DNA from: Streptomyces colonosanans
GTDB lineage: Bacteria > Actinomycetota > Actinomycetes > Streptomycetales > Streptomycetaceae
NCBI RefSeq assembly: GCF_001866645.1
Contig: NZ_MLYP01000023.1
Coordinates: forward strand, 1-64,000
DNA: 64,000 nucleotides
Direction of reading: 5' to 3'
The notes below the pieces were generated by a model. It was not told where the DNA came from and made no database searches. It saw nothing but the letters and a program-made list of their open reading frames with translations. Every line of letters starts with the position of its first letter. The stretch's first letter is position 1. Made by a program: the position numbers and the translations under genes. Positions 55,281-62,876 of the stretch are shown piece after piece.

Positions 55281-55895
55281 ATGCCTGACACCAGCAACCC
55301 GCAGTCCCGCCCACGCATCGTCGTGCTGTGCGGATCGACCAGGTACTGGGACGCGCTCACAGAAGCCAACCTCTACGAGACCGCAGCCGGCCACATCGTG
55401 CTCGCACCCGGCTGCAACATGAAGCAGCCGCACCCCCTGTGGGCCACCACAGCCCAGGCCGACCGACTCAAGGCGATGCTCGACGCCCTGCACCTGCAGA
55501 AGATTGACCTCGCGGACGAAGTCCTCGTCGTCAACCCAGGCGGCTACATCGGCGAGAGCACCCGACGCGAGATCGCCTACGCCCGTAGCCTCGGCAAACC
55601 CCTCCGCTACACACACCCAGCCGACCACGGCACGCCCGCCACCGAACCCGGAACGGTTCAACCCGCATGGTGGCCGCAAGTGATGGCAACGGTGGCCCGT
55701 ATGCGCCGCTTCAGCGCAGACCTCCTCACTCACACCGCACCCGCCTTCGACGGTCAGACGCTGCGCCTCGAGGTCACCGACCCAACCTTCAAGGAGGCCT
55801 GGAGCGCCAGCGGCGCTCAGACTGCACTCGAAGCCGCACTGCAACACCACGGCATACAAGCAGCCATCGAGATCACCGACACAACCCCCGAATAG
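55281..55895 (+). CDS. Deoxyribosyltransferase-like/DnaX-C-like fusion (204 aa)
   Basis: Residues 12-105 fit the nucleoside 2-deoxyribosyltransferase-like fold: IVVLCGSTRYWDALTEANLY, ADEVLVVNPGGYIGESTRRE (Glu in the catalytic position) and SLGKPLRY. After a linker, WWPQVMATVARMRRFSADLL, FDGQTLRLEVTDPTFKEAWS and ALEAALQHHGIQAAI follow the layout of the DnaX (tau/gamma) C-terminal domain that contacts the polymerase or helicase. GAAGGAG precedes the ATG. With dnaN 1.6 kb upstream, a replisome-linked role is plausible but inferred. Confidence 0.6.
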   Translation: MPDTSNPQSRPRIVVLCGSTRYWDALTEANLYETAAGHIVLAPGCNMKQPHPLWATTAQADRLKAMLDALHLQKIDLADEVLVVNPGGYIGESTRREIAYARSLGKPLRYTHPADHGTPATEPGTVQPAWWPQVMATVARMRRFSADLLTHTAPAFDGQTLRLEVTDPTFKEAWSASGAQTALEAALQHHGIQAAIEITDTTPE

Positions 55896-55984
55896 CACCG
55901 TCCCAGAGCGCCGCGTCCAGCCTTCCCGGCAGGGCGCGGCGCTTCGGCGTTCCTGCCCCTCTCCCACGACCTGGAGGCACTATC

Positions 55985-56413
55985 GTGCGCCCGACCCACA
56001 CGATCCGACTGATCTCCTTCGGCTACTTACACCTCCCCACCGACTCGGACGGCAGCCCAGTCCCGCCCGCCGCCGACCGGATCGAAGACGTACGCGACCG
56101 GCTCCGCGACCCTGCCGCTGCCTGCGACATCCTCGACCTCGACGGCCTCGACCCCCGCGTCCAGGACGTCGTCCTCAACACCCCCGGCGCCCGCGAACTG
56201 CTCGCCAACCTCGCCGACTACGCCGACCTCCCCGCCGGCCCCCGCCGCATCGCCATCGGATGCGCAGGCGGGAGGCACAGGGCATCCGGACTCACCGAAC
56301 TCCTTGCTGGCGAACTCCACGCCCGCGGCCGCCAGGTCGACGTCGAACACCTCCACGTCCATCTGCCGCGTGTCCTCAAGGCAGTCGACACCAGCACCGG
56401 AGCGAGCGCATGA
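55985..56413 (+). CDS. RapZ C-terminal-domain-like protein B (142 aa)
   Basis: Paralogue of the protein at 45355: RLISFGYLHLP, DILDLDGLDPRV, ARELLANLADYADLP and the signature RIAIGCAGGRHRASG. It lacks the RapZ kinase half. GTG with CTGGAGG upstream; the stop overlaps the next start (ATGA). Confidence 0.75.
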   Translation: MRPTHTIRLISFGYLHLPTDSDGSPVPPAADRIEDVRDRLRDPAAACDILDLDGLDPRVQDVVLNTPGARELLANLADYADLPAGPRRIAIGCAGGRHRASGLTELLAGELHARGRQVDVEHLHVHLPRVLKAVDTSTGASA

Positions 56414-56943
56414 CCACCACGGCCCTGTACGAGATCGAGACCCACGAAGCCGACGACGGCACCACGCACCCCGCCGAACAGCTCTGGACCCCCTGCCTCG
56501 ACGACGCGCCCGACAACGGATTCATCGTCCACCGCGGCCTGTACGTCATCGGCATCGACGGCCCGACCGGGGACCACCTCTACCCGGTCGGCTTCATCGC
56601 CCTCGGCCACCACCAGTGGACCGACATCATCGAGGGCGCCACCGCGTACATGGCCAGCATTCACGGCTGGCGCAACCTACACCTCTACCCCGGCGACGAC
56701 CCCTCGGTCCTCATCCCCCGCATCCCGCGCGCCGCCCAAACCCACGGTGTGTTCCTACGGCACCTCCACCCGGACCACCCCTGCGGCTGCGAGTGGGAAG
56801 GCACCTGGCGCATGGTCTGGGCACCGCCCACCGAACCCGGCGCCGTCCCGGTCACCGCCCTGCGGCACCCCGCTGCACCGGCGACCGCCGCCGGCATCCC
56901 CAACCCCGACCACGAAGCCATGCCTGCAACCTGGGCCGCCTGA
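56410..56943 (+). CDS. Hypothetical protein (177 aa)
   Basis: Not recognised. Strand-rich first half (DNGFIVHRGLYVIGIDGP, YPVGFIALGHHQWTDII), then CGCEWEGTWRMVWAPPTEPG and an Ala/Pro tail. Coupled to the RapZ-C-like gene by ATGA. Last gene of the long plus-strand series. Confidence 0.6.
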   Translation: MTTTALYEIETHEADDGTTHPAEQLWTPCLDDAPDNGFIVHRGLYVIGIDGPTGDHLYPVGFIALGHHQWTDIIEGATAYMASIHGWRNLHLYPGDDPSVLIPRIPRAAQTHGVFLRHLHPDHPCGCEWEGTWRMVWAPPTEPGAVPVTALRHPAAPATAAGIPNPDHEAMPATWAA

Positions 56944-56991
56944 ACCAACCCGAAGCCCCGCCCTATCTTCCGGATCTTTGACCCCTCGGAT

Positions 56992-57007
56992 GTTGTCCGC
57001 GGACAAC
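56992..57007. promoter_or_regulatory. parS-like site 1
   Basis: GTTGTCCGCGGACAAC, a perfect 16-bp palindrome, intergenic between the last plus-strand gene and parB. Confidence 0.8.
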
Positions 57008-57123
57008 AAGCCCGGACTGCGCACTGCATTCGGTCCCGCCACCGCCCGGAGGCGGCGGCTCGGCGGGCACCGCCAGGCCGCTGTCTCCGGGCGACTCACG
57101 GGGCTTGCTGGACACAGACGATG

Positions 57124-57167
57124 AAATGGCTGGTGCCCCTGCGTTTTCGCAGGGGCACCAGCCATTT
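57124..57167. terminator. 20-bp perfect hairpin terminator after parB
   Basis: Arms of 20 bp (left arm begins AAATGGCTGGTGCCCC) around loop TTTT, followed on the plus strand by T-rich TTCGTTT and bounded by A/T on both sides, so it can stop transcription in both directions between convergent genes. Confidence 0.9.
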
Positions 57168-57186
57168 TTCGTTTCAGAGCCAGGTC

Positions 57187-58464
57187 TCAGACCGACTGCT
57201 CGGCCAGCTCGTGCATCATCGCAGCGAAGGCGTCCGGCTGCTGTTCCCTCAACGCGTGCATCATCATTCGGGTGCACGTCGCGAAGACCGCCGGCTCCAT
57301 CTTCAATTTCAAGAGCATGGCGACGTATCCGGGATCGTCGTACGGCAGGTGGCGGGCCTGCACGCTTGCCGCCGCCTCGGACAACTCGGTAGGAGACTCG
57401 GTGGTGTCAGAGGCGGCCGCTGAGTGCATGCTCTGGTTCGGAGCCTCACCCGAGGGGGCTGCATCCGCGCTGCTATCCGCGTACTCGTTGTCCGCGGACA
57501 ACGAGTCCTGGTCGGCTCGGGGCCTGCTCGCCTCAGCCGAAGCCCCTGCCGGCTTTCCGCTACCAGGGTGCGCCTGCGAGGGGACCTTCGGTTTGTTGTC
57601 CGCGGACAACGAAGCAGCCGACGGTTCCGATGGCGTCGGGGTCTCGAGTTTGTTGTCCGCAGACAACAAGCCTTGACGGACCGCTGCGACGGCTTCCTTC
57701 TCCAAGACCTTGGCCTGGGTAGCGGCCTCCTTCGTCTCCTGGAGGTAATCCAGCAGGGCGGCCGCATCGAGCCCCGGGATGTCCTTCAGATGGCGAGCGA
57801 GAACGCGGCCATCGCGTTCGGACATCGTGCCAGAGCTGAGCATCGTCTGGATCTCGACCGGCAGGGTCAGCAGGACCAGTTGGTTGGTCACCCATGACCG
57901 GTCCTTGCCCAGCTGCTCAGCGGCCCGGGAACGGGCACCCCGCGAGGAATGCTCCTCGCAGACGCGCACCAACTGCTCCACGCCGCGGGCGCGCTCGATG
58001 ACGTCGAAGTCTTCCCGGTTGAGGTTCTCTTCCAGCAGGTGCTTTATGAACTGCTCCCGGGAAGAGGCAAGATCGTCCCGGACCACGAAGTCCAGCGCCT
58101 CAAGCCCGACGTGGACAGCGCTGCGGTAGCGACGTTCACCGTTGACGAGGACGTGCATGGCAGCGCCGATACGACCCTCATGGTCTGGCCACAGCCCCAG
58201 GTACGCGTTGCGAGTTACCGCGACGCAAGCAGCCAGCTGTGCCTGGCGCAGTTCTTCCCCGAAACGGGTCTTCTCCTCATCCGTGCCGAAGTTGCGGCGC
58301 GGATTGAGTGGAGTGGGGGAGACCTCATCGAGGCGCAGCCGGACCAGCTCGTAGGAGGGGATCTCCCCTTCCGTGATGGCTTTTGCCCTGCCCCGGGCGC
58401 TGCGCTCTCGGCGAGGCTGGCCGAACGACGATCCGGTTCCGAGTTTGTCTGCAATGCTGCTCAC
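57187..58464 (-). CDS. parB: Partition protein ParB (425 aa)
   Basis: N-terminal ParB/Srx domain with LNPRRNFG and the CTPase-type NGERRYRS (108-115); HTH region ~165-200 (SRAAEQLGKDRSWVTNQLVL). The C-terminal third has a disordered linker with three SADN repeats (267-271, 286-290, 322-326), each the translation of a parS-like palindrome, then a helical C-terminus (~365-425). ParB loads on parS and spreads as a CTP clamp. GTG overlaps the parA stop by GTGA, with GGAGG 9 bases upstream. At 425 residues it is longer than typical plasmid ParB because of the linker. Confidence 0.93.
   Translation of the reverse strand: MSSIADKLGTGSSFGQPRRERSARGRAKAITEGEIPSYELVRLRLDEVSPTPLNPRRNFGTDEEKTRFGEELRQAQLAACVAVTRNAYLGLWPDHEGRIGAAMHVLVNGERRYRSAVHVGLEALDFVVRDDLASSREQFIKHLLEENLNREDFDVIERARGVEQLVRVCEEHSSRGARSRAAEQLGKDRSWVTNQLVLLTLPVEIQTMLSSGTMSERDGRVLARHLKDIPGLDAAALLDYLQETKEAATQAKVLEKEAVAAVRQGLLSADNKLETPTPSEPSAASLSADNKPKVPSQAHPGSGKPAGASAEASRPRADQDSLSADNEYADSSADAAPSGEAPNQSMHSAAASDTTESPTELSEAAASVQARHLPYDDPGYVAMLLKLKMEPAVFATCTRMMMHALREQQPDAFAAMMHELAEQSV
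57487..57502. promoter_or_regulatory. parS-like site 2, inside parB
   Basis: GTTGTCCGCGGACAAC, exact. In the parB frame it encodes SLSADNE. Confidence 0.85.
57595..57610. promoter_or_regulatory. parS-like site 3, inside parB
   Basis: GTTGTCCGCGGACAAC, exact. In the parB frame it encodes SLSADNK. Confidence 0.85.
57652..57667. promoter_or_regulatory. parS-like site 4, inside parB
   Basis: GTTGTCCGCAGACAAC, one change from the palindrome; in the parB frame it encodes LLSADNK. A synonymous-type change would be expected if only the protein mattered; here the palindrome is nearly kept. Confidence 0.8.
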
Positions 58465-59615
58465 GCGCTGATCCTCCGGGCCACGGTCCGCATGGTCTCC
58501 GACTGCTCACCGTAGGGGGCGTGCACCAGGAGGGGCTGCTTCACGCGGACAGCCTCACGCTGGTCTTTCAGCTCCGGAACGACGGCGATGACGGGCGGTT
58601 CGCCGAGCTTGCGCCATTCTTCGAGGGAGGACGTGGCGACGTACCCCTTGCGCGCGTCGTACAGGTTGACTACGAACCCGAGCTGGGCGATGACGATGTC
58701 CAGGTCGTCGACGAGGTCCTGGATCTGCTCATCGAGCATGTCGTAGGCGTCGGCGGATGAGTCTTCCGCCTGGACGATGATCACGATGCCAGAGGTTTTC
58801 TCGTCTTCACCCTCACGGGTGCGGCAGTAGTACACAGCTGTGTCCATCGAGTAGCCCAGGCTGGGCGGGCAGTCGACGACGATGAAGTCGAACTCCTGCT
58901 CCAGCTCTTCGAGGGCCTTCTCGAGGGCGGTTTCCTTGACCCGCACGAATCGGCTCGTGGCCAGTTTGGCGTCGAGCAGGAACGCGTCCTTGCAGGAGGG
59001 GAGCAGCCAGAGGTGGTCTTCGAAGTCGCCACCCTTTATCGGGACGAGCAGATCACGGAGCTCGCCCTTCGCCTCACCGAGCATGTGCTTGGCCAGACTC
59101 GGACTGTCGATGTCCAGCATCTTGTGACCGAGCTGCATGGTGAGGTGGCCTTGCGGGTCGAAGTCGATAAGCAGCGTGCGGTGGCCCGATTCAGCGAGGG
59201 CCTGCGCAGTGCCGGCCGCGACGGACGTCTTACCTACACCTCCCTTCTGGTTGCCGAAGATGATCCGACGGGCTCCAGTGACCCGAGGTGGCTTCGGACG
59301 GGGGGAGGGGTTGCTATCGAGCCAAAGACGGATGGCCTGCGCCACTCCCTGGTTGTAGGAGAGGCCTCGGCGCTTGGAGGTCTGCTTGAGCTTGCCGTAC
59401 AGCCCGCCCGGGAGGTAGGTCGAGAAAGAGGAGCCCCCTTTGGTGTCAACTTCCGGGAGTGGCTTCGCTTTGAGCCAGGCCTCAACGCCCTCGGTCACGG
59501 CATCCTGGATGTCTCTGTCCAGCTCTGCTGCCCGAACCTTCAGCTCCTTGCGCAGGCTCGTGGGCAGCTTGGCTACTACCTTTTCCCGATCACTGGGGTC
59601 GTATGGCGCGGTCAT
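58461..59615 (-). CDS. parA: Partition ATPase ParA with two N-terminal RHH-like modules (384 aa)
   Basis: Deviant Walker A KGGVGKT at 124-130, LLIDFDPQGHLTMQLG, and Walker B FIVVDCPPSLG. The first 100 residues contain two similar ~35-residue modules (VVAKLPTSLRKELKVRAAEL ... and FSTYLPGGLYGKLKQTSKRR ...), each a strand followed by two helices, the ribbon-helix-helix plan. Type Ia ParA proteins usually have one HTH at this place and repress their own promoter. ATG at 59615. Downstream parB overlaps the stop by GTGA. Its promoter contains the 54-bp palindrome. Confidence 0.93.
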   Translation of the reverse strand: MTAPYDPSDREKVVAKLPTSLRKELKVRAAELDRDIQDAVTEGVEAWLKAKPLPEVDTKGGSSFSTYLPGGLYGKLKQTSKRRGLSYNQGVAQAIRLWLDSNPSPRPKPPRVTGARRIIFGNQKGGVGKTSVAAGTAQALAESGHRTLLIDFDPQGHLTMQLGHKMLDIDSPSLAKHMLGEAKGELRDLLVPIKGGDFEDHLWLLPSCKDAFLLDAKLATSRFVRVKETALEKALEELEQEFDFIVVDCPPSLGYSMDTAVYYCRTREGEDEKTSGIVIIVQAEDSSADAYDMLDEQIQDLVDDLDIVIAQLGFVVNLYDARKGYVATSSLEEWRKLGEPPVIAVVPELKDQREAVRVKQPLLVHAPYGEQSETMRTVARRISA

Positions 59616-59657
59616 GGCGCTACCTTACTAGCCCCACGTTGGCTCGGACCTCACAAA

Positions 59658-59711
59658 ATGCCCTCCGCTCGTGGTTGTTGTCCGCGGACAACAACCACGA
59701 GCGGAGGGCAT
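59658..59711. promoter_or_regulatory. 54-bp perfect palindrome centred on parS-like site 5
   Basis: Two 27-bp arms with no loop (59658-59684 and 59685-59711); the centre, 59677-59692, is GTTGTCCGCGGACAAC. It lies 43 bases upstream of parA and ~100 bases before the divergent nuclease gene. It may combine a centromere with an operator for ParA's RHH modules or ParB, and could extrude as a cruciform. Confidence 0.9.
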
Positions 59712-59807
59712 ATGGCCCTTGCCCTAGCTGTCCGTGGGACGACATAGGGGTAGGGGGAAGAGTCATGGCCTGGGCCGATTGTCAGACGCGCTGTGTAACC
59801 TCGCGCG

Positions 59808-60752
59808 GTGATCATTGACCGGAATGCGGGTGTTACCCCGAACCGTTACGAAAGTACCTGGCTCAACCGCACCATCGGCAAGCGGATAGCGCGCGCTGAC
59901 CGAGACGACATGCTGCGTGCGTTGCTGTGGGTGAGTGAAGTCCGCCTGGCCGACGACATTGCGGCAGCTTGGCGTGCGTTCCATCGCGAACTCGCTCGGG
60001 AGTACACCGAGGCCGGACGTCGACGGGACAACCTGGCGTGGCAGCGCAGCGACCAGATAGCCGTTGACTGTCACAAAGCTGCCGACGAACTCGCCGACAA
60101 GCTGTGGGATGAGCAACAGGAAGCCGCAGACGCTCTGAGGCAGTGTCAGGACATCGTCCAAGAGTTCACCACTCGGTTGGAGCTGCGCCTCGACGATGAC
60201 CAGGGCGACCTCACGCGCGCTGCGCTGGCGCTTCTGAACGACCATTTGCCGCCAGCGAGGCAGCGGTTCACCGCGCTGATGTCGAATGACCGGCAGGAGC
60301 TGCACACTCTGGCGACATTGGAAGAGCGCAAGCGCCGGGCCGCGAGTACACAGTGCACAACCATCGAACAGCTCGACGCGATGGAGCAGCACGAGTTCAA
60401 TGTCACAGTGCTGCAGGCTCTCAAGAGATCAGGTTTCCAAGTGCATTCCCGTGGGCCGAGAGTCCTCGAAGTCTCTCGTGACGGTGGAGAAGGCCTCGTC
60501 TACTGCGCGCACGTTCAACACCCCGGCCACAACGAGACGACTGATGTCCGCACGATGCTGACCGCACAGCGTCTGGCCGAGACCAGAGGCTTCCCCGGAG
60601 TTCTACTGGTCACCAACCTCAGGTACCTCTCAAGACCCGCGTACCGGCTCCTCCAAGAATGGGACGACAACTTTCGGATCGTGCAGCGGTTCGACCTGCA
60701 GCAGTGGCTCGGATGGGACGTGCCCCTGCGCAGCCTGCTGGGGTCTGCCTGA
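59808..60752 (+). CDS. Mrr-type protein with degenerate active site (314 aa)
   Basis: Same architecture as the next gene: ~195 helical residues (DDMLRALLWVSEVRLADDIA, NDRQELHTLATLEERKRRAA), then a PD-(D/E)xK-like fold (FNVTVLQALKRSGFQVHSRG, VLLVTNLRYLSRPAYRLL). Where the active paralogue has GADV and QCKH, this one has VLEV and AHVQH, so the metal-binding Asp and the catalytic Lys are gone. It likely acts as a non-cutting partner that recognises DNA or regulates. GTG at 59808, no ribosome site, perhaps leaderless. Its stop overlaps the next start (TGATG). Confidence 0.75.
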   Translation: MIIDRNAGVTPNRYESTWLNRTIGKRIARADRDDMLRALLWVSEVRLADDIAAAWRAFHRELAREYTEAGRRRDNLAWQRSDQIAVDCHKAADELADKLWDEQQEAADALRQCQDIVQEFTTRLELRLDDDQGDLTRAALALLNDHLPPARQRFTALMSNDRQELHTLATLEERKRRAASTQCTTIEQLDAMEQHEFNVTVLQALKRSGFQVHSRGPRVLEVSRDGGEGLVYCAHVQHPGHNETTDVRTMLTAQRLAETRGFPGVLLVTNLRYLSRPAYRLLQEWDDNFRIVQRFDLQQWLGWDVPLRSLLGSA

Positions 60753-61714
60753 TGCATATCAACTGGGCCACCACCGTGCTGTTCCCCGACTACCCCGGCA
60801 CTCAGCTCCAAGCACGTTTGCGGCGTCGAATTTCAGAGGCGTCAGACGATGACCTGCTGGCGGCGTATCTTCACTGGACCGAGGCGCACATTGCGCATGA
60901 AGTCAATGCTGCTGCCAGTGACCTAGCAGCGAGGATCCGGAACGAGATGGGTCACCTGGAGGCCTTGGTCGCGTCTGCGGGGACCCCGTTCACCCGGAGC
61001 TACCTCCAAGCACACGCTGCCCTTCGCCTTGTCCTTGACCGGGAAAGCCGCATGGTCGTGAACGCCGTCCAAAAGTCACAGACCGTGCGGCGAGTACTAC
61101 ATGAGCAAACAGGCCGCGATCACACCAACCGGTACAGAGACGCCACCGATGCAGCTCTCTCACCGGTGGAGAGCATCGGGACCATCCAGGCACAACTGGC
61201 CCGAGCCGAACAGGACGTGCAGAACGCCCTAGCGCAGCATCGCGACGAGATGCACAACCTCTCATCGCTCGAACAGGAGATGGAACTCTTCCTGGCTTCG
61301 GAAGACAGCGTGGCTCTAGCAGAGATCCACGACATGACATCGACCGCTTTCGAGCAGACCGTCGCTGCGCTCGCCAGGCGCGATGGGAACCAGGTCACCC
61401 GAGAAAGTGGCGGCGCCCGAGATCTCGGGGCAGACGTGATCGCGCTGACCCCCGACCGCCTACGCATCGTGTTCCAGTGCAAGCACCGTCAGGCCGGAGT
61501 CGGGAAGGTCGGCTCGCCGGACATGCAGACCCTCAACGGGACGGCCCGTCCGGAGCACAAGGCCGACATCGTCGTCGCAGTGACTAACGGGACATTCACC
61601 AAACCCGCGACCGACTTCGCGCGCACCCACGACATTCACCTTCTGGACCAAGCGCGGCTGCAACGCTGGGCCACATGGGGCGAGCCCTTGTCATCCGTTC
61701 TGAACCTCGCATAG
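60752..61714 (+). CDS. Mrr-type restriction nuclease (320 aa)
   Basis: A ~195-residue helical/coiled N-terminus (SDDDLLAAYLHWTEAHIAHE, RAEQDVQNALAQHRDEMHNL) is followed by a complete Mrr_cat/PD-(D/E)xK domain: E201 (AFEQTV), D228 (LGADVIAL) and Q242-x-K244 (FQCKHRQA), then VVAVTNGTFTKPATDFA. Mrr-type type IV enzymes cut modified or foreign DNA. It overlaps the degenerate paralogue by one base, so both are made from one mRNA. Terminator at 61721 follows. Nearness to parA suggests a plasmid-borne defence or anti-competitor system. Confidence 0.85.
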   Translation: MHINWATTVLFPDYPGTQLQARLRRRISEASDDDLLAAYLHWTEAHIAHEVNAAASDLAARIRNEMGHLEALVASAGTPFTRSYLQAHAALRLVLDRESRMVVNAVQKSQTVRRVLHEQTGRDHTNRYRDATDAALSPVESIGTIQAQLARAEQDVQNALAQHRDEMHNLSSLEQEMELFLASEDSVALAEIHDMTSTAFEQTVAALARRDGNQVTRESGGARDLGADVIALTPDRLRIVFQCKHRQAGVGKVGSPDMQTLNGTARPEHKADIVVAVTNGTFTKPATDFARTHDIHLLDQARLQRWATWGEPLSSVLNLA

Positions 61715-61720
61715 GACCCA

Positions 61721-61742
61721 TCAGAGCGCAACAGCGCTCTGA
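61721..61742. terminator. 9-bp hairpin after the nuclease pair
   Basis: TCAGAGCGC, loop AACA, GCGCTCTGA, 6 bases after the stop of the nuclease gene. Confidence 0.7.
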
Positions 61743-61749
61743 CTCGGTT

Positions 61750-61803
61750 CACAGCAGGGACGTGTGGCACAGCAGGGACGTGTGGCACAGCAGGGACGTG
61801 TGG
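61750..61803. repeat. Three perfect 18-bp tandem repeats
   Basis: CACAGCAGGGACGTGTGG three times without gaps (61750, 61768, 61786), with a partial fourth (CACCGCA). No spacer, so not a CRISPR. Could be a variable-number tandem repeat or protein-binding array. Confidence 0.85.
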
Positions 61804-61844
61804 CACCGCATTTGCATGGCCCTCTGTAGGGGCCGTGAGTGCGA

Positions 61845-61979
61845 ATGACGGTGTTCGTCGGGCGGGTGCGGTGTCGCCGCCGGCGCCCGCCGTGCCGCGC
61901 CCCTGAGCAGTTGCACGCGTGGTGGCGGGCGTCCGCGGTCCTCAACTTCGGGCAGCGCCTGGTCGATGGGCTCCTTTAG
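61845..61979 (+). CDS. Possible 44-aa peptide
   Basis: Arg-rich start (RVRCRRRRPPCRAP) and a helical end (WWRASAVLNFGQRLVDGLL). It stops at TAG in the same frame as the decayed gene downstream, so it may be part of it. No clear ribosome site. Confidence 0.3.
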   Translation: MTVFVGRVRCRRRRPPCRAPEQLHAWWRASAVLNFGQRLVDGLL

Positions 61980-62015
61980 CGCTGCCGGGCGGCCGGGGCA
62001 GCGATCCGGGCCCGA

Positions 62016-62741
62016 GTGGGCCCGCGGGTGAACACCGCGCTTGCCGCCGTCGTCTACACCGTGCGCCGAACCTTCGCCTACGTCCTGGCCGAAGCCCGCA
62101 GGCACCTGCTGGAGACGCTGCGCGGCCGCGCGTTCGCGCCCTGGCTGGACAACTACATCGCCGACAAGGCCGTCGCCCGCCACTTACGCCAGCTCACCGT
62201 TCCTCCGAAGGGCCGCCCGATCCCGGAGCCGGACCAGATCACCTACACCGCCGACTTCCCCTGGCCCGCCCGCTGGTGGATCGCCGGCACCGACGGCAAA
62301 CCACACCGGGAGTCGACCTGGTACGAACGGGCCCGGGTCGCCAGCCTCGCGCTGTAGAACGCGATCCGCGCCACCCGCACCGCCCCCGTAAAGCAGGACG
62401 AAGCCCCAGCCGCGACCGCGTCGACCGCAGCGCGCACCGACGACCACCGTCACGACCAGGCGGCGGCCACACCGCACGCCGTCGACCACCCAGGCCAGGA
62501 TGCCGCGCGCGCCCCGGCGCAGCGGGCCGTCGCCGTCCACGCCCACCAGCAGGCCGCGATGCCGGAGCAACTGGAGGGCCGCACGACCGACCTCGCGACG
62601 TGGATGCGTACGCCGGCGAACCTGGACCGGTTCACCGCCTTCAAGCGCGAGGCTGATGCCGGCCGCCGCGCCATCGCCGACCGGCAGCAGCCCGGACGCG
62701 TCCGGCCCCGCCGATCAGTAGCACCACACGCCCCGGCCTGA
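62016..62741 (+). pseudogene. Amber-interrupted hypothetical gene
   Basis: A frame open from 62016 (GTG; GTG 62028 also possible) encodes 113 plausible residues (VYTVRRTFAYVLAEARRHLL, YTADFPWPARWWIAGTDG) and reaches TAG at 62355-62357. The same frame continues after it without a stop to 62741 (NAIRATRTAPVKQ ... TTDLATWMRTPANLDRFTAF). One base change in a CAG codon would explain it. Function unknown. Confidence 0.55.
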
Positions 62742-62876
62742 CGCGGGCAGGGGAGCGGGCCGCGACTGCTGAGGGATGCCAACCGGCCAGCGCGTGGCCG
62801 ATCTGCGTCTTCGCCCTGTCTCGGCCTCGGGGCGGATCGAGAATCGGGAAGTTGGCACCCGGCACGGGAGGAACCC

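Noticed and set aside
61750..61803. Tandem repeats as a CRISPR array
   Set aside because: The repeats abut with no spacers, and no cas genes are present in the window.
7285..62357. Recoding of TAG as an amino acid on this plasmid
   Set aside because: TAG ends several intact genes here, including tap and the STAND NTPase, so it is used as a normal stop.
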